DNA from: Turneriella parva DSM 21527
GTDB taxonomy: Bacteria; Spirochaetota; Leptospiria; Turneriellales; Turneriellaceae
Length of the DNA stretch: 64,000 nt
Direction of reading: 5' to 3'
Assembly: GCF_000266885.1 (NCBI RefSeq)
Contig: NC_018020.1
Coordinates: 1,550,001 to 1,614,000 of the forward strand
A program made the position numbers and the translations under genes. The notes under the pieces were generated by a model that was given only the letters and a program-made list of their open reading frames with translations, was not told the origin of the DNA and did no database searches. Below are positions 10,007 to 19,026 of this stretch, one piece after another (the stretch's first letter is position 1; each line of letters opens with the position of its first letter).

Positions 10007-10177
10007 CGACGTGTCTGCCCCTTTCTCCCTGGAGCGTCGATCAGAACATAAACCAATTCTCAGATATCACGGCCGTCCCGGAAAAGTTATGTCCCATAAA
10101 TAATTCACACCGCTCAACGCCGTGCGGCTTTTCCACTTGCAGCGGATATCGACGTTGCCGATAATTACCTTAGACCA

Positions 10178-11380
10178 ATGCCTGAAATCAAGATCAAAGA
10201 CTATAAAGCCGGCAACACCGTCATCATACAGAACGCCCCCAACCCCGGAATTTTCTACCTGGTGCGCAAAGGTGTGCTCGCGATCGATACCGAGCACCGC
10301 TTGAACGACAAGGTGCTCTCGCGCTTCGAGGCGGGCGACAGTTTTGGTCTCGTTTCGGCGCTCACAGGGCACCGATTTCTCGTGACCATCTATGCGACAA
10401 CCGATGCGCAGGTGGCCGAGATTCCCGTTTCGATGATCGGCGCGTACCTCAAGTCGCAGTCAGACCTTGCGGTGAAGATGCTGCGTCTCTATTCGCGCGA
10501 ACTGAGAACCATTCAGCTGCACCTTTCGAAACTCGACGCACCTGAAGACCGAAATATTACTCCCGATATTCTCTACAATCTGGCGGGCAAATATATCGAG
10601 TGGGATAAACCCCATTACGCAGCCCGGGCGCTCAAGGCATACATCGACTGGGCCGAACAAAATGAAGGCGTCTACCTCGATCTGGCGCGCACACGCTTTG
10701 AAGAGGTGAAAGACCACTACAAAGAAATCGACTTTACCGGCAAAACAACCGCCGTCGAACAAGACACGATGCTGTTTTCTGAAGGTGAAATGGGCAAAGA
10801 GATCTTCGTCGTTCTGTCAGGCTCCGTAAAACTCATGAGGATTGTCCGCGGTGAAGAATTCATCATCGATGTGCTCGGCCCGGGCGAGCTTTTCGGCGAA
10901 ATGGCCTTTATCGAAGACGCTCCCCGCATGGGTACTGCCGTCACGACGCAAGATTCGCAGCTCATTCGCATTTCACCGCAGCAGCTCGTTTCGAGTGTGG
11001 CCGAAGGTGTGTTGCAGAAGATCTTTGAGAACATGGCACGGCGCATCTGGTTCTCGCACCAGCGCCTCATCATCTTCAAAATCGGCGACCCGCTCGTGCG
11101 CATGTATGCGTACCTCTATAACCTGGTGCGCAACCAGAACCTGCGCACGCGCGACAACAGCGCACAGGACAAATCATATAAATTTGCAATTACGCTGAAC
11201 GAGCTCAAAACTCTCTGCGGCATTATGCGCCTCAAAGACACGACCGAAGCTTCGTTTCGGGCAAACGACAACCTGATCGTCGAAGAAGATGGCATTACGA
11301 TCAAAAGCCGTAAGCGCCTTGCCGACCAGATTCAGTATTACCGCGCCAAGTCGGGTCAGATTATCGCAGAGACCAAGTAA
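10178..11380 (+). CDS. Protein with two cyclic-nucleotide-binding domains
   Basis: The 400-residue protein has two cNMP-binding jelly-roll domains: a first at about residues 8-110 (NPGIFYLVRKGVLAID, FEAGDSFGLVSALTG) and a second at about 185-300 (LFSEGEMGKEIFVVLSGSVKL, PGELFGEMAFIEDAPRMGTAV). The second carries a G-E-x6-R-x-G-T-A phosphate-binding cassette (GEMAFIEDAPRMGTA), so it probably binds cAMP or cGMP; the first is degenerate. The C-terminal 75 residues (ITLNELKTLCGI...) may be a winged helix, but a typical CRP recognition helix is not obvious. With the cyclase at 38610 this implies cyclic-nucleotide signalling. It could be a transcription regulator or a protein-level effector. The start lacks a clear SD. 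Confidence 0.8.
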   Translation: MPEIKIKDYKAGNTVIIQNAPNPGIFYLVRKGVLAIDTEHRLNDKVLSRFEAGDSFGLVSALTGHRFLVTIYATTDAQVAEIPVSMIGAYLKSQSDLAVKMLRLYSRELRTIQLHLSKLDAPEDRNITPDILYNLAGKYIEWDKPHYAARALKAYIDWAEQNEGVYLDLARTRFEEVKDHYKEIDFTGKTTAVEQDTMLFSEGEMGKEIFVVLSGSVKLMRIVRGEEFIIDVLGPGELFGEMAFIEDAPRMGTAVTTQDSQLIRISPQQLVSSVAEGVLQKIFENMARRIWFSHQRLIIFKIGDPLVRMYAYLYNLVRNQNLRTRDNSAQDKSYKFAITLNELKTLCGIMRLKDTTEASFRANDNLIVEEDGITIKSRKRLADQIQYYRAKSGQIIAETK

Positions 11381-11410
11381 TTCAAGTTTTGCGCAGCAAA
11401 ACTTGAATTA
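11378..11410. terminator. Shared bidirectional hairpin made from both stop codons
   Basis: Arms 11378-11392 and 11396-11410 are perfect 15-bp complements with a 3-base loop. The left arm begins with the TAA of the plus-strand gene and the right arm ends with the TAA of the minus-strand gene at 11408, so the terminator and both stop codons share the same bases. Confidence 0.75.
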
Positions 11411-13489
11411 CGGCTCCTTCCAGGTTGTGCGCAGGTCGAGTGAGAGCAGCACGATCGACGCGTTATAAAAGTCACTCACCGAGCCCAGATAGAAGTAATA
11501 CCAGCGGTGGCTGACAGTGAACGTCAGCGGCGCGGCAATCGTGAAAATGAGTGAATTCGCGATTTCAATGCGGTGTCGCCAGAAGCCCGCATAGGTGCGC
11601 GAAGAGAACGAGTCGAATGCGAGTTTATACTGCATACCGGGGTAGAACTGCCACAGCGCTCCGATGTTCGATTCAATACCCCAGTTAGGGTCATTCACCG
11701 GGTCGAGAATTTCTTTTTCAAGACCACCACCCAGCCTGCCGGTAAAAAACTTCCATGTAAATTCGGCGCCCACTGTTTCTCGCAAGAAACTCGGCCTCAG
11801 GCCGTTTACCGGCACGACGACCGTGTCGATTCGGTTTTTCTGGTAAGGTCTGATATACCATTCTGTATTGTAGGTGTATGTAATGTCGCCGCGTAACAGG
11901 TTGCGCACAATCTGGTCTACCTGCCTGACATAGAAAATATAAGGATTAAAAGAGAAAGAATGGCGGCGGTTGTAGACGGTAAAATTCACGTCGTTCTCCA
12001 GGCCCCACTTAAAATACGAGTCGATCGGCTGCCCGGGGGGTGTGTCGATGCGGCTCGTGTTTGCAACTGCACCGGTTTCGTAGATGTTCGAGAGGTTAAA
12101 AGTTGTGAGAAAGCGAAACCTGCTGTCCGCTTTTGCGTCGGGGTCGGTTACTCCTTCTTCGACCGTGCGCGTGATGCTGTCGCTGAGGCCCAGCCATTGG
12201 TTCTTGTGCTTTAGCCGTGCATTGCCCGCCGGTATAGCAATTTCAAAGCCGCGCTGTGTCGCGCAGACCCGGTAATGCACGTCGTCGCGCAGCGGATAAC
12301 CCGTTACACTTTTATCTGTCATGCCTGAAAAAACCAGGCTACGCTGCTTCAGATAGAAGGCTTTTAGATCTGAGCCCCGCATGCGAAACGTGAAGATGTC
12401 ATAATCGTTTTGTACCGCGTAGCGAATGTCGCGCGCCCGCGAGATGAGCGGTGTGGTTTCTATATCCACATCGTCGTTCTCGACAAATGCCACGTCGCAG
12501 CCGAAGCCATCTCTGAGCGTCGCTGCAGCAAACTGGGGCGTCAGTTTGAACGGGGTAAAGACGAGCTTCTTGGCCTCTGAGTCTTCGGCTAAACCATACC
12601 CCTTTTGCCAGCGTGCAAGTCGGCGTTCGAAAGTCGGAGGCAAATTCAGCTTCTCATCGCCTGCATAAACATCGACGATCTCGCGGTCGCTCAGAGTCCA
12701 GACTTTGCCGCGTTTTGCCAGCTCAAGCCGCATGAGCGAAGTGCCGTTGGGCATCGCGACGGCGCGCCGGCCGTCGGGCAGTTCGATCATGCGAATCGCC
12801 TCTTGCCCGAGCCGCGTATCGGCATCACCGCCGCAGAGAATCATGTCGACCTGCGGGTTCTTGCTCAAGAATGCGACCGCGTCGCGTATGGGCAAACCGC
12901 TTAGCACGATGAGCAGATCAGGTTTAGCGGCTGCAGCTGCGGCAATTGCCTGCGTACCCGTTGTCAACGGCGGTTCAAGATGCAGGTCGAGATATTTCGC
13001 CTCGGCGTAGTTGACGAGCGAGCGCGTCGAGGTGAGCCCCACAGCCGCAATGCGCAGGCCGCCGCGCTCGATTACAGTAAAACTGTCGAAGAAATGATTG
13101 TTCTCTCTGTAGATGTTCGCTGAAAGAAGGCGAATACCACGCGCGCGCCTGATGTAATCGAGACTCTCGGCGCCGATGTTGAGGTCGCCGGCCGACACGA
13201 GGCCCGCATCCAGCCGCAGCATTTGCAGGTAGTCAGCAGTCAGCGAGCCGAAGCTGAAGCGTGAGAGGCGACCGGGAAAGAACGCATTACCCAAATCGAA
13301 ATGAAACGAGTCTTTTTTAGCGTCGCGTGCCTTTCGCAGATAGGCGGCGGTGAGCAGCATTTCGTTTTCGTCATATTTCTGGTCGAGCGGAAACCGCCCA
13401 CCCAGATTCGCGGTGAGGTACACCGTGACTTCGGCCGGGGCTGCCTGCAGAGAGTTCAGGCAAAAAACGCAGAGCAAGAAGCGCTTCAT
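11408..13489 (-). CDS. Degenerate 5'-nucleotidase-like protein fused to an outer-membrane beta-barrel
   Basis: The 693-residue protein begins with a signal peptide (MKRFLLCVFCLNSLQAAPA). Residues about 20-290 follow the UshA/5'-nucleotidase metallophosphatase fold, and about 305-430 resemble the 5'-nucleotidase C-terminal domain (DGFGCDVAFVENDD, FRMRGSDLKAFYL, VFSGMTDKS). The metal-binding motifs are eroded: TANLGGRF replaces the usual D-x-H site, FDLGNAF the D-x-G-D site, SAGDLNIG the GNHE site and GGDADT the GHTH site. From about residue 445 the sequence alternates polar and aromatic residues in short strands typical of an outer-membrane barrel. It is probably a non-catalytic surface or assembly protein. 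It overlaps the preceding gene by ATGA, indicating coupling. Confidence 0.7.
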   Translation of the reverse strand: MKRFLLCVFCLNSLQAAPAEVTVYLTANLGGRFPLDQKYDENEMLLTAAYLRKARDAKKDSFHFDLGNAFFPGRLSRFSFGSLTADYLQMLRLDAGLVSAGDLNIGAESLDYIRRARGIRLLSANIYRENNHFFDSFTVIERGGLRIAAVGLTSTRSLVNYAEAKYLDLHLEPPLTTGTQAIAAAAAAKPDLLIVLSGLPIRDAVAFLSKNPQVDMILCGGDADTRLGQEAIRMIELPDGRRAVAMPNGTSLMRLELAKRGKVWTLSDREIVDVYAGDEKLNLPPTFERRLARWQKGYGLAEDSEAKKLVFTPFKLTPQFAAATLRDGFGCDVAFVENDDVDIETTPLISRARDIRYAVQNDYDIFTFRMRGSDLKAFYLKQRSLVFSGMTDKSVTGYPLRDDVHYRVCATQRGFEIAIPAGNARLKHKNQWLGLSDSITRTVEEGVTDPDAKADSRFRFLTTFNLSNIYETGAVANTSRIDTPPGQPIDSYFKWGLENDVNFTVYNRRHSFSFNPYIFYVRQVDQIVRNLLRGDITYTYNTEWYIRPYQKNRIDTVVVPVNGLRPSFLRETVGAEFTWKFFTGRLGGGLEKEILDPVNDPNWGIESNIGALWQFYPGMQYKLAFDSFSSRTYAGFWRHRIEIANSLIFTIAAPLTFTVSHRWYYFYLGSVSDFYNASIVLLSLDLRTTWKEP

Positions 13490-14115
13490 TTTGTCGCGGG
13501 TGATGGTGTCGCAGGTTTCTGTTGCTGCCTGGCTTCATTGGCTCGAAGTTCGGCCACCTGCCGCCGCAGCTCGTCAGCCTCTTTTGTCTTTTCGGCAAGC
13601 CGACTGCGCATTTCTTGCAGCTCTTTGGAAAAGTTGAACTCCTTCTCGGCGGCTTCTTTGCCGAGACGCTCTTTTTCTTGCGCCGATTCGAGTTGTAACT
13701 TCGTCAGTTCTTCTTGCAGCTTGCGGGCGTCTTCGGCAGACTTTCTCGCGAGCTGTTCGTTCAGCGAGGTGAGCTGTTTTATACGACCACCGCTCTCGGA
13801 TTCAAGAATGCCGATTTTTTCAGTGAGGTTGGCGATGCTCGTTTCGGCCTGTTTCAGCTGCGCGGCCCGCCGCTCGAGTTCGGCGATCTGCTCGGCCTGC
13901 ATCTTCACCTTTTCGGCTCTGCTCAGATCGTTGAGTCGCGTGAGCTCGAGGTTCTCGTCACGCAGCACCTGGTTCTCGCGTTCGAGCAGCGCCGTTTTTT
14001 TCGTCATCAGCGCGCGTTCGGCAGCGATCTGCTCGGGCGACCGGTCGCTGCGGGCAAAGCTGATGCATTTCACCAGAGCGACGAGGCATAAAAGGCAGAG
14101 CGGCAGGGCTTTCAT
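13486..14115 (-). CDS. Exported coiled-coil protein, possible lipoprotein
   Basis: From the ATG at 14115 (SD-like AGGGGTGG upstream) the 209-residue product has a signal peptide, MKALPLCLLCLVALVKC, whose Cys at residue 17 could be a lipobox in the loose spirochaetal sense. From about residue 25 to 195 it is one long charged heptad-repeat region rich in Glu, Leu, Lys, Arg and Gln (ERENQVLRDENLELTRLNDL), then a Pro/Thr tail. It is probably a periplasmic rod or tether. Its stop overlaps the start of the nucleotidase-barrel gene (ATGA), so the two products are likely made in fixed ratio and may form one complex. An upstream in-frame start (14193) would bury the signal peptide and is less likely. 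Confidence 0.7.
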   Translation of the reverse strand: MKALPLCLLCLVALVKCISFARSDRSPEQIAAERALMTKKTALLERENQVLRDENLELTRLNDLSRAEKVKMQAEQIAELERRAAQLKQAETSIANLTEKIGILESESGGRIKQLTSLNEQLARKSAEDARKLQEELTKLQLESAQEKERLGKEAAEKEFNFSKELQEMRSRLAEKTKEADELRRQVAELRANEARQQQKPATPSPATK

Positions 14116-14283
14116 GGTCAGGCCACCCCTGCAAATCTGAGGCGGTGCGTCGATGAGGATATAGAACCTATCTCTGGCCGGCCGGCTTCGCACTGTCTGA
14201 CCGCCCGGTCATAACTGATTGACGCGGTGTGCAAAAGTCAGTTTTCTGCCGTTGATCCGCCTTAAAGAAGGCGAAGAGGCAGA

Positions 14284-14952
14284 ATGCAGACAACCGCGAA
14301 AAAATCGATTAAAGAAGCCATGGCAACCAGCGAAACGATTCGCATGTTCAAATGGGACTGGATGGAGCGCCTCTCGCATGTGCACCCTGCGACCCCGTTC
14401 GTCGTCTACATACCCGTTGTTGTCGTTGCCATGTACTACGCCTTCATGCAAGGTAATCTCGAACCCCTGATGATTCTGGCCTATTTCGGCCTCGGCATCT
14501 TCATCTGGACTCTCACCGAATATCTTTTACACCGCTTTTTCTTTCACATTCCACAGACGAACCGCGTCTTCAAGGCAATCTACTTCTATTCTCATGGTAT
14601 TCACCATGACGCTCCCAACGATGCCACCCGCCTCGTGATGCCGCCGAGCGCGAGTATTCCGCTGGCGATCTTATTCTACTTTCTTTTCGAAGCCGTTGGG
14701 GGCACCTATTATCTGCCCATCTTTGCGGGTTTTATCACCGCGTATATGGCGTACGATTTCATTCACTTCGCCACCCACTTTTTCAACTTTAAATCCGCAT
14801 GGTTTCGCAAAATCAAAGAAAACCACATGCGCCACCACTTTCTGACGAACAAGTACAACTTTGGCCTCAGCTCACCGCTGTGGGATTACGTGTTCTTCAC
14901 CATCTTTCGCGGCAAGGCAAGCCTCGATACCGACGGCAAAAAGCCGGTTTAA
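14284..14952 (+). CDS. Fatty acid 2-hydroxylase-type membrane di-iron enzyme
   Basis: This 222-residue protein belongs to the sterol desaturase/fatty acid hydroxylase superfamily. Histidine clusters that bind the di-iron centre appear in order: HRFFFH (83-88), HGIHHD (104-109), HFATHF and HMRHHF. Membrane helices occur at about 38-55, 62-80, 128-146 and 148-165. The size and motif spacing resemble the FA2H/Scs7 group, which hydroxylates the alpha carbon of acyl chains in sphingolipids or other lipids. SD GAGG precedes the ATG. The bacterial substrate is unknown; a PAP2 enzyme of the inositol-phosphotransferase type is at 24094. Confidence 0.85.
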   Translation: MQTTAKKSIKEAMATSETIRMFKWDWMERLSHVHPATPFVVYIPVVVVAMYYAFMQGNLEPLMILAYFGLGIFIWTLTEYLLHRFFFHIPQTNRVFKAIYFYSHGIHHDAPNDATRLVMPPSASIPLAILFYFLFEAVGGTYYLPIFAGFITAYMAYDFIHFATHFFNFKSAWFRKIKENHMRHHFLTNKYNFGLSSPLWDYVFFTIFRGKASLDTDGKKPV

Positions 14953-15007
14953 GGCTCTACAGGCGCGTCGTCACTTGACGCGCCGATTCGCACCAGTATA
15001 ATCGGCC

Positions 15008-15403
15008 ATGCGCAAATTCATGGCATTTGCATTCGCTGTGTTTTTCCATAGCTATTGTGAAAAACCCTCGCCCGAGCGCTTTTTCTCTGAAGAAGAGAAA
15101 AAGGCTGAACTGGTCATCAAAGAAGTCTACCGCGACAACGAAAAGAGCTCGCATATCATTCTCATGAACGGCGCCGAGAAGCCGCATTTTCACGATCGCC
15201 ATAGTTTTGAGGTAACTCTGGTGAAGGGTGAAAATCGGCTGAACGTATCTGGCCAGACCGTAAATCTTGTACCCGATCACAGGGTGCGCGTAGAAAAGGG
15301 CACGCTGCACTGGGCCCAAAATACCGGCCGGGGCTATTCGATCTTGAGTGTCAATTTTTATCCCCCGTTTGACGGCAAAGACCGCCGTTTTCAACTGAAC
15401 TGA
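15008..15403 (+). CDS. Cupin-domain lipoprotein (small)
   Basis: The 131-residue product has a short hydrophobic N-terminus, MRKFMAFAFAVFFHSYC, with Cys at 17 as a probable lipidation site. The rest is a single cupin barrel: KPHFHDRHSFEVTLVKGENRL supplies two histidines and a glutamate of motif 1, and later GTLHWAQNT a histidine of motif 2. It may bind a metal or small ligand in the periplasm. The gene is monocistronic in appearance, between the hydroxylase and dnaE. Confidence 0.6.
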   Translation: MRKFMAFAFAVFFHSYCEKPSPERFFSEEEKKAELVIKEVYRDNEKSSHIILMNGAEKPHFHDRHSFEVTLVKGENRLNVSGQTVNLVPDHRVRVEKGTLHWAQNTGRGYSILSVNFYPPFDGKDRRFQLN

Positions 15404-15487
15404 ACCCAAAAAAGAGCGGGGCAACCGTTCGCTCAGCTCGAATTCCATTTTTTAACTGACGTTATGTCCCATCGCTGAACGGTGTAT

Positions 15488-15508
15488 CGCGGTGCCCGCT
15501 GCACCGCG
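15488..15508 (+). promoter_or_regulatory. Hairpin in the dnaE leader
   Basis: CGCGGTGC at 15488-15495 pairs with GCACCGCG at 15501-15508 around a 5-base loop, ending 14 bases before the dnaE ATG, which has no evident SD. It could modulate translation or be a residual terminator. Confidence 0.35.
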
Positions 15509-15522
15509 CTTTCCAAATTGTT

Positions 15523-18500
15523 ATGGCTGAAAACGACTTCGCGCATTTGCATTTGCATTCAACGTATTCGTTGCTCGATGGCGCGATTCGCCCAACCGAT
15601 TTAGTCAAAAAGGTCAAAGAGCTCGGTATGAAGTCGGTTGCCGTTACTGACCACGGCAATATGTTTGGTGCGATCGAATTTTACGAAGCCGCCAAAAAAG
15701 AGGGTGTGAAACCGATTATCGGCTACGAGGCATACGTTGCACCGGGTAGCCGCTTTGAAAAGCGCAACCAAGAAGACCTCGTCGACGGCCGCGCATACCA
15801 CTTGATTCTGCTCGCGAAAAACAAAGCAGGATATAAAAACCTCACGAAGCTTGCATCGAAAGCGTACACCGAAGGCCTCTATTACAAACCCCGCATCGAC
15901 TATGAATTGCTCGCGCAGCATTCAGAAGGTCTGGTCGGGTTAACTGCCTGCCTTGCCGGCGAAGTCAATCGCCTCATCTACCGCCAGCAGATGGATAAGG
16001 CGAAAGAGCTTTCGGGCCGCCTCAATGAAATCTTTGGGCAGGGTAACTTCTTTCTCGAGATTCAGAACCACGGTATACCCGAGCAGATCGAGGTTGCCAG
16101 GGGTGCAGCAGATATATCGCGGGCATTGAACATACCGCTCGTGCTCACGAATGACTCGCACTTTCTCACGCGCAATGACCAGAAGGCGCAAGAGGTAATG
16201 CTGCGCATTCAGATGAACAAGAAGATTACCGACCCACTCGAATTTGGTTTCAACGACGAGTTTTATGTCAAATCTCCGGCTGAAATGGCGCTGCTTTACC
16301 CCGAGCTGCCGCAGGCGTTCACCAACACGCTCGAAATCGCCGAGATGTGCAATTTTGATTTCGAGTTCGGGGCACCGCTTCTGCCAGATTTTAAGATTCC
16401 CCCCGGTATGTCGCTCGGCGATTTTCTTGTGGCTGAAACGATTGCAGGGCTTTCGCGCCGCTTCGACGGCAACGTCTCGGCGAAACACCGCGAACGACTG
16501 CAGTACGAGCTCGATGTCATCAAGAACATGGGCTTTGAGGGTTATTTTCTGATCGTCGCGGATTTCATAAACTACGCAAAGCGTAACGGTATTCCGGTTG
16601 GCCCGGGCCGTGGTTCTGCCGTCGGCTCGCTGGTGGCCTACTCGCTCGGCATCACCGATCTCGACCCCCTAAAGTACGACCTGCTGTTCGAGCGCTTTCT
16701 GAATCCGTCGCGCAAAGAGATGCCCGATATCGATGTCGACTTCTGCCGTGACCGCCGCGAAGAGGTGATACGCTACGTGGTCGATAAATATGGCGAAGAC
16801 CATGTTTCGCAGATTATTACCTTCGGTACCCTCTCGGCCAAGGCCGTGATCAAAGACGTCGCGCGGGTGCTCGGCATCGACTACCAGATTATCAATGCGC
16901 TCTCAAAAAACCTGCCCGATACACCGGGCATTTCGCTCAAAGACGCAGTTGCAGCCACGCCCGAGATCAAGAAATACTTCGACCAAGGCGACAAAGAACG
17001 GCAGCTCTATGCCATCGCGCAAACGCTCGAGGGCATGCCACGCAACTCGGGTAAGCACGCAGCCGGCGTCGTGATCGCGCCGCAACCGCTCGATGAGATC
17101 GTGCCGCTCGCAAAAGATTCGAAGACCGATTCAATCGTTACCCAGTACGACATGACGCTCTTGCCGAAAGTCGGCCTTGTCAAGATGGACTTTCTCGGTT
17201 TGAAAAACCTCACAGTAATTCAAACTTGCGTCAAAGAGATTGAGCGCCGGCACGGCGTCGTTCTCGACATGTCGCGGCTACCGCTCGACGACACCAAAAC
17301 CTACCAGCTGCTGACGCAGGGCAAAACCCGGGGCATCTTTCAGGTTGAAAGCACGGGTATCACGAAGCTCTTGATGCAGGCAAAGCCCAAGGCATTCGAA
17401 GATATCGTGGCGATTATCGCGCTCTACCGCCCAGGCCCGCTTGAGTCGGGCATGACCGAAAGTTACGTTAAGCGCAAGAACGGCGAGATGAAACTCGAGT
17501 ATCCGCATATTTCGCTTGAACCGATTCTGCGCGACACGTATGGCACGTTTGTCTATCAAGAGCAGATTATGCTTGCGTCGCAGATTATCGGCGGCTTCAC
17601 TCTCGCCGAAGCCGATACGCTCAGAAAAGCGATGGGCAAGAAGAACGCCGAAGAAATGGCGAAGATGAAGGCAAAGTTTGTTACCGGTGCGAAAGAGAAA
17701 TCTTTTCAAGAGAAGTGGTCGACAGAACTTTTCGACAACATGGCCGAATTTGCGAAATACGGCTTTAACAAGTCTCACTCGGCCGCCTACGGATTAATCA
17801 CCTACCAGACTGCATACCTCAAGACGAACTACACAATTGAATTCTTAAAGGCTTCGATGGATGCCGACATCGGCGACACCGACAAGATTATCGGCTACAT
17901 CAACCACGCAAAAGAACTCGGCATCGAGGTTCTGCCCCCCGATGTCAATGAGTCAGACGTGTATTTCACGATTCTCGACGATAAGCGACTTCGTTTTGGT
18001 CTCTTGGGAATCAAGGGTCTCGGCGAAGCTCCGGCGAAGGCGATCGTCGAAGCGCGCGCAGCCCTGGGCGGCAGGTTCAAGACCCTCGCCGACTTTGCCG
18101 AATCGCTCGACACCAAAACGCTCAATCGCCGCCTGCTCGACGCGCTGGCCTTCTCGGGTGCAACCGATTCGCTGGGCTATAACCGCGCTGCGATCGTGCT
18201 TTCGGCCGATGAAATTCTGAAGTTCGCGTCATCGGCGCAGCTCGATAAATCATCAGGGCAGGTATCGCTTTTTGGCGGCACAGAAGAAGAGGCCGCGCGG
18301 CTGCAGATACAAAATACCGCCGAGTTCTCTGATGAAGAAAAGCTGCTTAAAGAAAAGCAAACTCTGGGCCTCTACCTTACCTCGCATCCGCTCGACCGGT
18401 TTGATGAGATGGCATCGCATATGCGCCTCACCAAAATCGCCGACCTCGACGACGGCTCGTCTAAAGATCGCCGGGTTTCGGTTTTGGGTGTGGTCGATTC

Positions 18501-19026
18501 GCTGCGAACTGTCACCTCTAAACGCGGTGCATTTTATCTGCTGAAAATTACCGACAAGACGGGCCAGATTGAAGTGCGTATTTTTCAGAATATGTTTGAG
18601 CAGGTCAAACCGTTCATCAATGAAAACAGTTGTGCCATCTTCGACATTCGCGTGCAGGCTTTTCGTGAAGAAGAAGTGACGACCATGAATTATTCGCTCG
18701 CGGGCGTGGTGCCCGAGACGAAGTTCAGCGAGCGGGTCGATAAGTCATTGCATCTCTACCTAAATGTCAAAACCGCCGCCGATCTCGAAGCCATGATTGG
18801 CAAGGTGAAAACAACACTGCGCAAATATTCCGGCAATAATCCGGTTTATCTATACTGGCGCGAGGTCGAGGGAGGCCCGTTGCAATCGATCAAGGCGCAC
18901 TCGAGTTTTTGCGTGAAGTATGATAAGGCACTGTTAAAAGACGTCAGCCAGCTTCTGGGCGAAGAAAAGTATGCCCTCTTCAAAGTTGGCGGCGTCATGG
19001 AAGCTGCGAAAGCCGGCGTTTCTTAA
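15523..19026 (+). CDS. dnaE: DNA polymerase III alpha subunit
   Basis: The 1167-residue protein is the replicative polymerase of the C family. The N-terminal PHP domain (FAHLHLHSTYSLLDGAI, TDHGNMFG) is followed by the palm, with catalytic aspartates at D402 and D404 (PDIDVDFCRD), the GPGRGSAVGSLVAY motif, the SGKHAAGVVIA region, an HhH region (LGEAPAKAIVEAR) and an OB-fold (about 990-1060, RRVSVLGVVDSLR). Full length is normal for DnaE1. Its TAA overlaps the stop codon of the convergent histidine kinase gene in a TTAA, so the two transcripts must terminate inside each other's coding sequence. Confidence 0.96.
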   Translation: MAENDFAHLHLHSTYSLLDGAIRPTDLVKKVKELGMKSVAVTDHGNMFGAIEFYEAAKKEGVKPIIGYEAYVAPGSRFEKRNQEDLVDGRAYHLILLAKNKAGYKNLTKLASKAYTEGLYYKPRIDYELLAQHSEGLVGLTACLAGEVNRLIYRQQMDKAKELSGRLNEIFGQGNFFLEIQNHGIPEQIEVARGAADISRALNIPLVLTNDSHFLTRNDQKAQEVMLRIQMNKKITDPLEFGFNDEFYVKSPAEMALLYPELPQAFTNTLEIAEMCNFDFEFGAPLLPDFKIPPGMSLGDFLVAETIAGLSRRFDGNVSAKHRERLQYELDVIKNMGFEGYFLIVADFINYAKRNGIPVGPGRGSAVGSLVAYSLGITDLDPLKYDLLFERFLNPSRKEMPDIDVDFCRDRREEVIRYVVDKYGEDHVSQIITFGTLSAKAVIKDVARVLGIDYQIINALSKNLPDTPGISLKDAVAATPEIKKYFDQGDKERQLYAIAQTLEGMPRNSGKHAAGVVIAPQPLDEIVPLAKDSKTDSIVTQYDMTLLPKVGLVKMDFLGLKNLTVIQTCVKEIERRHGVVLDMSRLPLDDTKTYQLLTQGKTRGIFQVESTGITKLLMQAKPKAFEDIVAIIALYRPGPLESGMTESYVKRKNGEMKLEYPHISLEPILRDTYGTFVYQEQIMLASQIIGGFTLAEADTLRKAMGKKNAEEMAKMKAKFVTGAKEKSFQEKWSTELFDNMAEFAKYGFNKSHSAAYGLITYQTAYLKTNYTIEFLKASMDADIGDTDKIIGYINHAKELGIEVLPPDVNESDVYFTILDDKRLRFGLLGIKGLGEAPAKAIVEARAALGGRFKTLADFAESLDTKTLNRRLLDALAFSGATDSLGYNRAAIVLSADEILKFASSAQLDKSSGQVSLFGGTEEEAARLQIQNTAEFSDEEKLLKEKQTLGLYLTSHPLDRFDEMASHMRLTKIADLDDGSSKDRRVSVLGVVDSLRTVTSKRGAFYLLKITDKTGQIEVRIFQNMFEQVKPFINENSCAIFDIRVQAFREEEVTTMNYSLAGVVPETKFSERVDKSLHLYLNVKTAADLEAMIGKVKTTLRKYSGNNPVYLYWREVEGGPLQSIKAHSSFCVKYDKALLKDVSQLLGEEKYALFKVGGVMEAAKAGVS

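Noticed and set aside
13301-14140. 279-codon plus-strand frame opposite the coiled-coil gene
   Set aside because: Ser/Phe/Arg-rich translation typical of the antisense of a Glu/Lys-rich coiled coil.
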